A stretch of DNA of 64,000 bases, taken from positions 248,001-312,000 of the forward strand of contig QJNS01000046.1 in NCBI GenBank assembly GCA_004154925.1, read 5' to 3'. Source of the stretch: Monosporascus cannonballus. Lineage: Eukaryota > Ascomycota > Sordariomycetes > Xylariales. The first letter of the stretch is position 1; each line of letters opens with the position of its first letter. The position numbers were made by a program, and so were the translations under genes. The notes beneath the pieces are model-generated. The model saw only the letters and a program-made list of their open reading frames with translations. It did not search any database and was not told the origin of the DNA. Below are positions 48,908-60,498 of this stretch, one piece after another.

Positions 48908-50762
48908 ACGTACCACACAAGCATCCTGGATGATTTTTGGCATTTCGCAACAACAAATTCAAATAACTTAACAATAATATATCGCATCAATTAAAATTAA
49001 TCGGATTTTTGTTTGCTAGACGTATCTATAACTTCTTTATAAGTACGCGCATTATGCCCGGGCTTACCGCAAACGCCATATTTTTGTTCCTTTATTTTAA
49101 CCCTTTTGCGACGACCCCCTTCAGTTATTATTGGCTGTATTTTTTTATTACCCCCTTCTTTTTGGGCCAGAAGAACTTGTTTTTTTTTGTATAGTAAATG
49201 TTCCTTTTTTTTGAAGATGTTTGTTTTTGGTTTTCCGACGTTTGCTTAAGATGTGATTCGTTTCGCGCAATTAGGCAGCTTTTTTCCGAAAAAAAGCATT
49301 TTCGTACAAAAGTAATAAATTACTTTTAATTAAAAGATTAACCGATTTAACCATTTTTGTAAACGAATTTCTTTAATAATTTTTAATTTTTCTTTCCAAA
49401 TAACGCCCTTATTTTGTTATTTCGCGGATAGTTTTAAAGGTTTTCGTTAAAGGGGAAATGGAACCGGCAGAGGTAAACGAAGAAATAGTCGGCGTAGGGA
49501 TAATTAAAGGAATATTTAATTCGGAAAAAATATTATTGGGATCGAATAAAATAAAACCAGTTTTTGCGAATCCAGATTTAATATTATCGGACGTTATGGC
49601 AGCTTAAAACGCGTCGTAAAAACCGGCGAGAAAATCTTTTTTAGCAATATAGGTATAATAATGTCGTATTAAGTTTTTGATATATTACGAATAAACGTAT
49701 TTTAAAATAAAAAATAAAATACGTTAAAAAGTTAAAGTTAATACGAAAAATATGCGGACATATAAAGCGTAATAATGTTGTAATTGGCGTAATATTTTTC
49801 GAATTTTATCGAATAATAGTTTTCGTAGCCGTCGAAAATAAAAAAACGTTTCGAACTAATCGTACACGTCCGAATATATTTATCAAAATATTAAATTCAT
49901 TTTAAACTTAATTTATTAATTATTTAGTTATTATTATTTAATGTAATTTTTTAATTAATTATTAATAATAAGTTATCGTAATATTAAAACTTAAAGTAAT
50001 TTTTCCCCGTTATAATAATAAATGGCGAAATAACTTAATTTTGGGAATTAATAATTTAAATAATTATAACTTATTTTTTATTCCTTTATTACGTTTATTT
50101 AAGTTTTTTACGTTTTTCGGCATTAGTAATTATTATGCCCGTTATTATAAAAAGTCTTATTAAAAATCTAGTTTTGTCGAAGTTATAAATATCTTTTTCT
50201 GCGATACCGTATTTTGCGATTATAGCATAAATAAGTTTAAACCATTTACGAAATGTTTCTGGATTTTCGCATAGGATCCGTTAATAATCGATTTTCCGAT
50301 TTAAACGCGTTTGGAGTTTTTTTTGCCGTCGAACAAAATTCGACGCCCAATTAACCTTAACGCGTATTATACCGCGTTGGGTTAATAACCGATTCGCCAT
50401 ATTTTTAACATGTTGGAACCGGATAGGAAATGCTTACGTATTTAGGTTAAGGATTCGTTCGATAATCGATTTTTTTTCGGTCGGCGTCAATTTTCGCGAT
50501 ATAGCTAAATAATTGCTTTTGGAAAATATACCGGTATATCGCGTTTGCAAAGTAGATCGGGGGATTTTATAGATAAAATTAAGTTTCGCATAACTAAGTT
50601 TCGGGTTTCTTTTTTTAATTTGAACGGCTAGGTTTATTTTCGTTTTTTTGTAAGCCGTTCCATATTGTTGGTGTTAAGAAATGGATAATTAAAGTTGGGT
50701 AGTTGGGATATGTTAAAAATCATCCAGGATGCCTGTGTATCCAGGATGTTTGTATGGCACGT
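48908..50762 (-). mobile_element. Fot1/pogo-type DNA transposon (Tc1/mariner superfamily)
   Basis: 1,855 bp flanked by TA on both sides. Terminal inverted repeats: left ACGTACCACACAAGCATCC, right (reverse) ACGTGCCATACAAACATCC, continuing into CTGGATGATTTTT. The right end carries an extra copy of the CATCCTGGA-type word. The transposase on the minus strand has the family's DNA-binding and DDE motifs. Length matches Fot1 elements. It lies inside the copy 2b LTR, so it is younger than that LTR. Confidence 0.8.
49560..50690 (-). pseudogene. Fot1/pogo transposase, inactivated
   Basis: Minus-strand reading. N-terminal helix-turn-helix part: KLSYAKLNFIYKIPRSTLQ then LTPTEKKSIIERIL; a CENP-B/Tc5-type segment with WASNFVRRQ and TRLNRKIDY. 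First catalytic Asp in DIYNFDKTRF at 50193-50167 (family DIYNFDETGF). Second Asp in IFDGYENY at about 49833 (family DGHGSH). The third, expected in QPLDV, reads LFNV at about 49725, so Asp is changed to Asn. Several stops are present. It is extinct but little degraded compared with the gypsy copies. Confidence 0.75.
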
Positions 50763-51099
50763 TACGGGTTTATGTTAGCAAAAATATCGTAAAAATTTAA
50801 GTAATAAATATAGTAACGTATTACGTTTCGTAATACTAAAAACGTTTGGGTAACGAAATATTATTTATAAACAATTGATATTAATAAGTATTATAAGTTG
50901 ATATTATTTAAAACTATGGAAATAATAAACGTATATATCTTACTTTGGCTTACTGGCTTACCACCAATAAGTTGGTGATCCGGCTTACTGGCTCACCACC
51001 AGTGAGTTGGTGATCCATCACGTGACCTAACCCACTTGGTTTTCTTGGCTCTTTCTGTTGCGACCGTTTCTGGAAACCGTGGTCTGTCAGGTCGTAACA

Positions 51100-51243
51100 A
51101 TAAAGTGGCCCAAAAAGCTATATACCCTTCCGCAAACGCGGAAAGAAAAAATAACGTACTTGCGGAAGCTGATGGCAAACCCAGAAAACATCCACCGTTT
51201 CCTAAAGGTAACAGCCTTTTACGCGGACATTTATACAAGATAG
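51100..51243 (+). pseudogene. C-terminal ORF fragment next to the gypsy LTR
   Basis: The frame is open from inside the LTR end and stops at 51241. The 47 residues after the LTR look like real protein (KWPKKLYTLPQTRKEKITYL, then NPENIHRFLKVTAFYADIYT). It may be the last exon of a host gene cut by the gypsy insertion, or a chance ORF. Product unknown. Confidence 0.3.
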
Positions 51244-52427
51244 GACAGCCTGTTAAAGTACGGAAGGTCCCCCTTTTTTTTTTTTTCTATTTTTCTTTTG
51301 TGGCGCGACAAAGCGCGGGATATAATCGCGTAATGCGCAAAGCCTCAAGGAGCTATTTAGCCCCTATTTTCTTATAACCCTAACTTACGCAGTTAAGGAC
51401 GTAATCTGCTGACACCAAACTCAACCGGCGGAGGGAGGACACAGCGCGGAAGACCCAACTGGGGACTGCTTCTTTCAAGTCCTGCTAGTTATGGAGGTGC
51501 AATTTGTATGTAAAACCATAGCCTAGCATGCCCACATGCCCTCTGGGAGGCTCGCGACCGCTTTGCGGCGCCCGGCGTTAAATATTACTACTACTACTAC
51601 TACTATAACGTGCTTCAAGAAACGCACACTATCGAACATACGGCATGGAACATGTGCCAACTCATCCCAACCTACCATTCCGTTCTCGGTTCTGCCACAT
51701 CCAACCGCCTTAACGTCGTCTAAATGCCGAACTTTCCGTTTTGCCTTCCGTATACGGCGATTCAGACAGCCGTCGAAGAAAACGGAACCCGAGTTAAGGG
51801 CCCCGAGCGCCCTACCTCCTGCTCCTCACGATACCGTCCTTTCTCCGCCCACTCCCACCTAACTTGACGTTCGACGAGAATCACTATTACGCATAGCTCG
51901 GACACCCTATTGTTGAAAAACGAGAAGCAAGATTTCATGAATGCAACAACTCGATTGCTACCCTCCATTTCTGCAGCCGCTCTCCTAGTCTACTCGTATA
52001 AAGTACGTCGCAGCGTCTTGCAGCTCTTTAGAAAAAGCCCATTCCCTTCCAATCTCGTGCATCCACCCATCCATCCATCCACCCATACGCACTGGTATTA
52101 TTACACTCTGTCTTCCGTCCGACCCCGCCATCCGCCCTCGAAATTGACAGGCTCTTAGAATCAACGCAATACAATGTGCCCGTCTTTACGTCCACGTGTC
52201 TTCTTTCCTTGAACGGTGGTACATGGTGGATCGATAGAGCTGCCACTCGAACAAAGCATGGATGCCCGGCCGAAACAGGACGGGCATTTCCCTTGACGTG
52301 GAATTGGCAGTAGAAATTTGCTGGCATGCCTTACAATTAGACCCAGGTATCTTAGGCTCCCTTCTCCCGGGCGGGCCTCGGTCCGTATAAGGGTCGCGAT
52401 GACGAACGTTCTGTTACCAGGAACAGG
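51244..52427. other. Island DNA without a supported gene; microsatellites
   Basis: Normal composition. Contains a pyrimidine tract near 51268-51287, an (ACT)n microsatellite at about 51586-51605 and a CATC/CACC tetranucleotide tract at about 52062-52085. ORFs of 80-110 codons on both strands are low-complexity and lack domains. The right end probably holds the 3' untranslated region of the gene at 52428-52808. Confidence 0.45.
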
Positions 52428-52808
52428 TTAAATGAGCAGGCGTAAAGCCACGACAGCCACTAATGCCAAACCAGTGAGTGTGACGCTGTGGTTCGGCGTG
52501 GCCGAGCTAGCCATGTGAATAAGCAGTCCGTTGGACTGGGAGATGTTGTGGCCGTTGGCGTCTAAGCAGCTGCTGAAACTGAACATTACTTCCGGCGCAT
52601 CGGCGTCGTTGGTCATGTTCGAAGGGATCCGGCACCAATTCCAGCAAACATCCACGATGTTGACAGGGTTTGGCTGGCAGCAGCTAGCCATGGCCGCAGA
52701 CACGTTCTGCCCTGGGATGACGGCATACGTAATGTCCTGCGGGATAGATAGGTTAACGCTTTCGGCAACGGCGTTGCTAGGGCAGTTAATGTTGTTCGAG
52801 GTGGACAT
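52428..52808 (-). CDS. Small putative GPI-anchored cysteine-containing surface protein
   Basis: 126 codons. Six Cys (9, 43, 44, 55, 59, 81); the core reads ASCCQPNPVNIVDVCWNWCR at 41-60. Five N-glycosylation sequons (Asn 19, 35, 64, 88, 106) argue for passage through the secretory route. Residues 110-126 are a hydrophobic tail after a Ser/Ala-rich stretch (SSA at 101-103), the pattern of a GPI-attachment signal. No N-terminal signal peptide is visible, so the true start may lie in an upstream exon; CTTAACCATTAGTCAG at about 52834-52849 on the minus strand resembles a branch point and 3' splice site. Likely a cell-wall or surface protein; function unknown. Confidence 0.55.
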   Translation of the reverse strand: MSTSNNINCPSNAVAESVNLSIPQDITYAVIPGQNVSAAMASCCQPNPVNIVDVCWNWCRIPSNMTNDADAPEVMFSFSSCLDANGHNISQSNGLLIHMASSATPNHSVTLTGLALVAVVALRLLI

Positions 52809-53496
52809 GGTGAAGATAGTTGTGCAACAGTGGTAGCTGACTAATGGTTAAGTTGATTTGTGGCTTAAAAACCGAGTAGTATTCAAGCGGATCGCAGAAG
52901 GCGGATTATATTAACTTGCCGGAAGAATATTGAGGAGGAAATCAGCAACTGTACCGGGCTGACAATACCTGACGTTTAATTTATGTTGGGCCCATTCCGA
53001 TTACACACATACACATACGCTACACGCATAGAAGCTAGAGCACTTGACCACATAGAGGCAGGTCGGTTAAAGGTCCAAGAGGGCTTGGCTTACGCTTTAC
53101 GGGTTCGGTGCCTTTACCGAGACGTTTAGGTTATTTAGAACCAACACGATTAAGTAGCGCACGAATCAGGTTTACTTCCGTGTTTCCGTATATTAACGGC
53201 ACCACGGCATTAAGCGCTTTTGGCGGAGCTTGTGATGGCCCATGGATGGTTCAATTCACGGGTCTGAACACTGAAACGGCAATGGGGCCGGCGTCCCTGC
53301 GGGGACCTAATCGGACCCTTAGTCATGGTCTAGCTCCTTCGAAACCAACCTGCTGCCAACATAGCTTCGAACACTTATGTAAATTATTAGATCGATAATT
53401 CCAACATCCGTATACAATTCTATGGTCTATCCGGAAGGCTTCCGGAGGCGATTGTGGTTGGCGAGGCCCTTCTGCTATTACGCCGTGATTAGCGTG
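52809..53496. other. Upstream region and intergenic DNA, no supported gene
   Basis: Contains the presumed promoter of the minus-strand gene at 52428-52808 and ACACAY-repeat words near 53005-53020. A 96-codon plus-strand frame at 53108-53398 starts only at GTG and shows no domain; not accepted. Confidence 0.4.
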
Positions 53497-53501
53497 GTAC
53501 C
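53497..53501. repeat. Target-site duplication GTACC (left copy)
   Basis: GTACC immediately before TGTGACGGGC; the same GTACC follows the right LTR at 59089-59093. Confidence 0.85.
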
Positions 53502-53691
53502 TGTGACGGGCACGATGCGTAGGTTGAACGGAGGCACGGCCTAACAAAGGTTTATATTCAAGGTGAGGAGGGAAGGGGAGAAACAGCTAGCTACCAGCGA
53601 GGTGGCTGCTCCTTATATACATATGGGTGAGCTCGGGCTAAGGAGTTCGTTCCGTAAGCCCGAGTTGCCCTATAGGTTTTAGCCTATAACA
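53502..53691 (-). repeat. Gypsy-B copy 2, left (3') LTR
   Basis: 190 bp, start TGTGACGGGCACGATGCG, end AGCCTATAACA. The least mutated of the four gypsy-B LTRs at its left end. Confidence 0.85.
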
Positions 53692-55699
53692 TTACCCCCT
53701 GTTTCGCCTTTAGGGAATAACGAGGCTGTAACGAGGCGGCGGCGGCTTTGCTTATATTTTTTTTTGTACTTATTTATACCTTTATATTTTCGCCGACCCC
53801 GTTTCCGTTTTTAAATAATTTTTCGAAATTATTAAATATAATTATATTTTCGAAATTATTATATAATTTTTATATTAGTTTGGCATAACCTGCCTATTTT
53901 ACGAATAGTTTTTTTCGGTAACTGCAATTTACGTATATATTTTTAACCTTTAATATACATTTTATTATATATTTTTTTCTAATAATATCGGTAACGATTA
54001 ATTATTATTTAAAATTTAATTAAATAATAAATTCTTTATTATTAATTTTAAAAAATTTACGTTAAATTTTAAATATATTTTTAATAATACGTTTAATTTT
54101 ATAGTATTATACGGCGTAATTATAATAATTTTATATTTAATATATATTTAAAATAACGTTTTAAATAATTTTAAAATAATTATATTTTTTAAGTTTAATT
54201 ATAATAAACTTTTTATTTTATAATATAATATTTATTTTTTAAAAATATTAATTAATTATTTTATTTAGGTTTATATTAATATTATAATAATTTATATAAA
54301 TTTCGTATTTTTTCGTAATTTTTAACGAAATTAATAATATTTTTTAATGTTAAAAATTAAATAAAGAATTACTGGTATTTCGTTAATAAATTTTATATCG
54401 TATTTATAAATTTTAAAAAAAAATATTTTTAATAAAAAGTTTTTGCCGTTAAAAGCTAATTATATTACCGGTAGAAATTCGGCTTAATTATATTATACGT
54501 AATTTATAAAATTATAAAAATATATAAAAATTATTTAATTAAATTTTTTAATAATTTTATTTATTTGGGAATAAAAGAATATATTAAATTATTAGTATAT
54601 ATTTGTTAAGTCGTAAAAATAAATCCAAAATTTAGTCCTTTAATTATTTTTTTAATCGGATATTGATTTTTTAAAAACATATAATATTTTGAATAATAAA
54701 TAATAAAGTATTAAAAATATGTTTTTTTATTTATATTAAATATTAGTTTTAAAATAACCGTTTTCGCTAAATAATCGTAAAATATTATAAGAAAATAAAA
54801 ATCCTTTTTTTGTTTTACCGGTAAATTAATTATAAAATTTCCCGAAAAATCTAAATAAAATCGGTTTAAAATAAATAACGGTCGTAATAACCCTTTTTTC
54901 ATTTATATATATATATATATAATTTATTATATATATTATAATTATGGTAAAAAAAGCAGATATTTTAAATTTATTCCGGTTAATAATTATTACGAATTAA
55001 TATTATTAACGTAATATGTTTTCCTAGGTGGCCGGTAATATAGGAATTATATTCCCGTTAAATTATTAAAATTTGGAATAATTTTTAAATAAAAATTTAA
55101 ATATATTTTTTAAATTATAAAAAGGTTTTAAAATCGAAAAATATTTTATTATAAGGATTTTTACTATATTTATAATTAAGAAAGAATTACGTAATTTCTG
55201 GGTTACGATGATATATATTATATTTAAGGTTTTATTTTTAATAATTTTTAAATCTTATATTTTTTAAAGAATTTTTTTAAAATATGTTCTTTTATTAAAG
55301 GATATTACCGGTTATTTATTATTATTATACTTTAAGTAAATTATAGTTATTAAAATATCTTAAAATCGTATTAATTTATTAAATAATTATTTTTTCAATT
55401 AATTAAATTATTCTTTTTTAAGTATAATATTTCTTTTGTCGTAAAATACGTTTTATATTTTATAAAATGTAATATCGAATTAATTTATTTAATTATTAAA
55501 ATAATATTTATATATGAAATTAAAAGTAAATAAAAATTTAATTTATCGAATTTATTTTTTAATAAATTTGCAAATATTTATAAAATATTAAAAATTTACA
55601 TAATTTATTAAGATCGTAAGAAGATTAATTATTTTTTGAAATCGTTTTTTTTATTTTTCAAATATTTTATTAAAAATTATTAACTTTTTATTATATATT

Positions 55700-56700
55700 T
55701 CGTAATTATATTTAATTAATAATAATGTCCTTAAAAGTATATAATTAATTGTAAATATTTTAATAAATTAAATTAAAATAAGTATTTTCTAATTATTTAG
55801 CCGGAATAATTTCCTTTTATTATTATTTCTTTTTTATAATTTTAATACGTAAAAATAAGTATTATAATAAAAAAATCTTTAAATCGGTCGAAAACATATT
55901 ATTTTTTGTTTTTTTAACGGAAAAAGGTTTTTTTAAATTAATCGTAAAAAAGCAACCTTTATTCCGTTAGAACCTTTTATAAAGGCTTTGTAAAAATTAG
56001 TAAATCTGATAAAATTTTTAACCCTTTTTATTTTAATAAAGGCCTTTTATTCCCGAATAATAAATATTTTTTTTAAAATTAATTTTTAAACTTATTTTTA
56101 TTTTAATAATAAATTTAAGTATTTCGTTTTTTAGATTACTAGTTCGTATTTATCCGGGTCCAGTTTTAACCCTGTTTTTGTTAAACGATAAAATCTTAGC
56201 TTAATTTTGGTTATACAGTCGGTTTAAAAACCGGACGATTAAATTAATATATTATTTATATATAAGGAATACAAATTATTAAAATAACGTTATAACGTAA
56301 TATTAATATAATATTAAAAGGTAACGGGTATACTGTTAAAGCAAAATAAATATATTAGTTACTTAAGAAATCCGAAATATATATGGAATATAATTTTTTA
56401 TTTAGTTTTTTAATAAATACGTAACCGGTAAAAAACTATTCGAACTTCGAATTTCGTAAATTACTGGGCTTATAATAAAGTTTGTAATATTTCCTTTATT
56501 AATAAAAAAAATAACGGTTTCGTTTCGTAATTTTTTTTAACTTTTTATAATTTATGTAATACCGTAAAGTTTTGTTAAATATTTTTACGAATATTACTGG
56601 GGCACTTACGGAGAAATTATTAATCCGAATTTAATTTTTATTAAATAAATTTATAAATATTTTATGTATAATTAATATTTTTTTAAAAATCCCTTATTAC
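55700..56700 (-). pseudogene. Gypsy-B copy 2 reverse-transcriptase remnant
   Basis: Same order of motifs as in copy 1: YINNILI and SSGF at 56262-56225. Stops are frequent and no frame is open. Confidence 0.6.
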
Positions 56701-58898
56701 AATTTTTATAAATTCTTTTAATCTGAAATATTTATTTTCAGATTTATTATTACGTCTTTATTATTATAATAAAATAATAATAACGAATTTTCGTTATTTA
56801 TAAAAAAATTTCGGAATTTTCGTATTTTTTTTAAAAAAAAACGTTCCGTTATATTTTTGAAAATTAATTACGGTTTTACCTTTAAAGTTTTATTAATATT
56901 TTTTATAAAAATTGCGAATAATTATATTTTATTTTGTTTGCGGCGGCTTTATCGTATAATTGTTATAAAGGTTATTATTGTTATTAAGTGGGCTTTTTTA
57001 TATTTTTGTAATTGTTTTTTTAGGCAGTCCTTAAGTTCTTTATCGAAGTATTTTGTTTTGTGTAATATGGGCGTAATAACGTTATTTACGAAACGGATAA
57101 ATCGTTATTTCATTTGGTATACGATATTATTATATTTTATTTAAGGTTTTTTTTTAAAATAAAAAAATTAAATAAAATTTTATTTACATACCTTTAAATT
57201 TATTTTAAACGGCCGTTTAAATTTACGTTAACGTAAATAATTTTTCGGATTCCGGTTACTATAATTTTTTTATTTTTCGTTAACTTTAATTAACGAAATA
57301 TAATAGGTATATATTATAATTTGAAACGGCGGATTAATTGTTAATTAAATACGGAATAATAAATATAGTTATTATTAATTATAACGTTTATATTTATAAT
57401 AATATTAATTAGAACGTTTAATATAAAAAAGATATTATTTAATTTTTTATTAATCTTTTGTAATATTTTTATTATATCTCTTTTTTATTAATAACTTTTA
57501 ATAAAGGTTAATTTTTTTAAATTTTCGTTATCCGAATCGTTGTTCTTATTAATAATATTTTTCGAATTTGTTACTGTAATTTCCGTTTTAACCGGACGAA
57601 ATCGTTTTACGGATTTATATTTAAGGTATTCCTAATTTAAATAATTTGTAACGACGTAACGGAAATATTATTTTTTCCTTTTCCGAATTTTTATTTTATT
57701 ATCGAAAAATTATTTCGTATAAGGTTGGTTATTTAAGTTTAATTCCGAATTATTTCCGGATCGACTTTTTCGATTATTTTATTATTAATATATAAACTTA
57801 AAAGTTAACGTAATTAATTACATAATATCAGTTATAAATATATTTTTTAAGTATTTATTATGAAAACCGGTTAATTAATTTAAGTAATATATTATTATTA
57901 ATTAACCGTTTTTTTATCAAAATATTAAATTATTATTTTTTTATTTATATAATAATCGGATAAAATCTTTTAATAATTAATTACCTTTTTTATTTTACAT
58001 ATTTAATAATTATAATTATTATAAACTATATTTTTTGTAATTAATGCGTTATGAAATTATATATTAATATTAATATTTAAAAAAATGACCTTAATTATTA
58101 AATGTTATATAAAATATTTAAATTTAATAAATTTAAGTTTAAACTTTAATAAATAATTTTTAAATTATTAATTATTAAGTTGCTTTATACGTTATAATTA
58201 TTTCTTAATAAATAATACCGTTTATTTATTTTTAAATATTTCTTTTATAAAGAAATAAATTATTAACGTTAAAATTCTTTCGTAACTCTTTTATTTTAAA
58301 TTAATAATAAATCGTAATTACTTTTTAATAAGTATAAATATTATAATACCTTATTAAATTATTATAAAAAATCAGAAATAACTTAATTCTTTTTATTTTC
58401 GTACGAAATATAACAAAAAACAAACGAAACGTTTTTTGTTTTTTATTTTATAAAAGTTATTTTATAAATTTACGATTTGTTTTTATTAACGCGTTATTAA
58501 GCGGCGGGCTTACCGTAAGTTCTTAATAAGGCGGGTTTTATTTTATAAAGGTTTCTTTTTCTATTTTTATAAAGAAATATTTTTTTATTGCCGTTATCTG
58601 GTTAAGCAAATTATTTATTATTTTGTTACGGCTAAAAATTAATTTAATAAATCTTTTTTATTTTATGTTAAATTTTTGAAATATATTTACGAATAATTAA
58701 TATTATAAATTTTCTTTAATAATTCCGGACGAAATTAATATTATAGATTTATTTATGGTTTCGTCGGTTATAATATTTCGTAATTATTTCGTTATAAAAC
58801 TTTTGTTTATTTATTATCTGTAATAAAGGTATTTTTAGGAAACGTTTCGTTTTTATTTAGCTTTTTAAAAATTATAATAAGTTATAACTTTAAATATA

Positions 58899-59088
58899 TA
58901 TAACGGGTACGATACGTAAGTTAAACGGAAATACGGCCTAATAAAGATTTATATTCAAGGTAAGGAGGGAAGGGGAGAAACAGCTAGCCACCAGCAAGGT
59001 GGCTGCTCCCTATATACATATGGATAAGCTCGGGCTAAGGAGCTCGCTCCGTAAGCCCGAGCTGCCCTATAGGCTCTAGCCTGTAACA
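58899..59088 (-). repeat. Gypsy-B copy 2, right (5') LTR
   Basis: 190 bp, start TATAACGGGTACGATACG (ancestral TGTGACGGGC), end CCTGTAACA. The first 70 bp are RIP-mutated, the rest is GC-normal. Confidence 0.85.
58986..59063. promoter_or_regulatory. Two conserved hairpins flanking an A/T box in the gypsy-B LTR
   Basis: Hairpin 1: AGCCACC (58986-58992) pairs with GGTGGCT (58998-59004), five-base loop. Hairpin 2: AGCTCGGGCT (59027-59036) pairs with AGCCCGAGCT (59054-59063), with an inner GGAG/CTCC stem. Between them lies TATATACATATGG, a TATA-like box. All four gypsy-B LTRs in the window keep the arrangement. Possible roles are R-region RNA structure, termination or packaging; this is inference. 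Confidence 0.55.
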
Positions 59089-59093
59089 GTACC

Positions 59094-59330
59094 GCCTTTT
59101 TGGACCTACGATTGATGGGGCTATACGGGCCACCACTTTTGCGCACATCAGCTATGTGCTTTAGGAAATCCCCGATACACCCCAGATACCCGGATGATCT
59201 ACACTAATGGATCAATTGGATCCGTGCGCACCTATCAATCCACCCCCTCCTTATATTAACCCTATAACTTTAATAATACATATCTTTATTAAAACGCATC
59301 CAATTTAGAAATTATATATATCATGATATA
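59094..59330. other. Unique-looking GC-normal DNA
   Basis: It continues the island interrupted by gypsy-B copy 2. No ORF or repeat recognised; it grades into AT-rich DNA. Confidence 0.4.
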
Positions 59331-59419
59331 GCTTTGAAGCTGGGCTTTAAAACCGTGTATACCATCTTCGAACGCGATGAACGGCTTTTAATTTATTGGG
59401 AAATAACTTAATAAGCTTT

Positions 59420-60130
59420 ATTATAAGGCCGGGATCCAACTGTGATTATGCGGTTTTAATTATTTCGAACGTACGGTGGCAGTTTTTTTCGTTATTAAGT
59501 AAATATCGGAATTCGGGTTCGATTTCGTAAATTTTGTTTTTTCAAGCGCGCTAAAGGTATTCGATTAGGTTTAAATCGGGCGAATATGGCGGTTATTTGA
59601 ATATCCAAATTCCATATTTTTCGAAAAACTCCTTGACGGCGGTAATTTTATATATTAAAGCGTTATTTTAAATAAAGGGATTACCAGCTTTATAAAAGGG
59701 AAAAAGACTTCGTTTAAAGGTTTCGATATAACGCTAAAAAGTTATTTTATTGCCGGGCAAATCCGGATTTCCTTTATAAAGGACGATAGGAAAAAAACCG
59801 CCTTCCCTATTACGTTACTATATTATCTCTTAGACCATAATGGAAAAGGCAGTTTTTCCGTAGATTTCCGGATTTACTAAGTTTTGCTTATAACGTTCCG
59901 ACGAAAAACAAAATATTTATTAGCCTAAATATCGGGGTACGTTTTATACGGAATATTCGTTAAACGATAAAATTAAAAAAAAATATTTTTTATTATGCCG
60001 TTTAAGGATTTCGTTAATAAACTTTAAACGTTTATATACGTTATCGGCCGTAAAGTTAATTTTTTTATTATACGTTATTTCCTTAAAGCGAATATACGGA
60101 AAAAACGTTTTATCGTTAACCGGCTAATAT
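59420..60130 (-). pseudogene. Tc1/mariner (DDE_3) transposase relic
   Basis: Minus-strand reading in order: NFTADNVYKRLKFINEILK; PEIYGKTAFSIMV.EII; FPIVLYKGNPDLPGNKITF with RYIETF; PFYKAGNPFI.NNALIYK (family QDNAPIHK, second catalytic Asp now Asn); ITAVKEFFEKYGIWIFK; PPYSPDLNPIEY at 59592-59557 with the catalytic Glu kept. This is the textbook Tc1 order. Stops replace Trp codons (TGG to TAG/TAA), as RIP does. Terminal inverted repeats were not found, so the element limits are unknown. Confidence 0.75.
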
Positions 60131-60238
60131 TAGTATCCGTTTTCCTTTGGAAATTACGGTATATATTCCGAAAATAATAACAATTTAATTAATAAAAATA
60201 TAAAGTAAAATAATTTCGAATTACCCGTTAACAATATT

Positions 60239-60498
60239 TATAACGGTTATACAGTTTAATTAATTATTAAATTTTAAATTAATAAATTTATAATAACGGG
60301 AATATTGTAAAAATTTAAATAATAAATATAATAATTGTATTATATTTATTAATATTTTATTATTACAAATAATTAATATTAATAAATATTATAAGTTAAA
60401 GTTATTTAAATTATAAAAATAATAAACGTATATATTTTTTTCCTTTTTGGCTTAAGTATTTATAATTATGCCGTTAATAATAATTATAATTATTTGGA
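60239..60498 (-). repeat. Partial gypsy-A LTR interrupted by gypsy-A copy 3
   Basis: Starts TATAACGGTTATACAG and aligns to the first ~250 bp of the other gypsy-A LTRs, breaking off at ...ATTATTTGGA where copy 3 begins. The rest should lie beyond the window, to the right of copy 3. Confidence 0.65.

Larger units (their letters stand above)
48864..51099 (-). repeat. Gypsy-A copy 2b 5' LTR, split by a Fot1/pogo transposon
   Basis: Starts TATAACGGTTAAAT, is broken at 48907, resumes at 50763 and ends GGTCGTAACA. The second part contains two 35-bp direct repeats (50947-50981 and 50982-51016) with the word TTGGTGATCC, then ATCACGTGACC and GCGACCGTTTCTGGAAACC. Normal composition in this distal half suggests it escaped RIP. 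Confidence 0.7.
53502..59088 (-). mobile_element. Gypsy-B copy 2: RIP-mutated Ty3/gypsy retrotransposon
   Basis: 5.59 kb, LTRs 53502-53691 and 58899-59088 (190 bp each), perfect GTACC duplication. Minus orientation: purine tract AAACAGGGGGTAA on the minus strand touches the left LTR. RT on the minus strand at 56262-56239 reads YINNILI then a stop, i.e. both catalytic Asp changed to Asn, as in copy 1. The copy sits directly in island DNA, so its insertion split what was a continuous unique region. Confidence 0.85.

Noticed and set aside
51536..52327. ORFs of 68-108 codons on both strands
   Set aside because: They are built over microsatellites and pyrimidine tracts and oppose each other; no domain.
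53108..53547. ORFs of 96 (plus) and 74 (minus) codons
   Set aside because: Overlapping opposite frames, GTG start, no protein features recognised.
58955..59146. Minus-strand ORF of 63 codons
   Set aside because: It lies across the gypsy-B LTR hairpins; its Ala/Arg repeats come from the hairpin arms.
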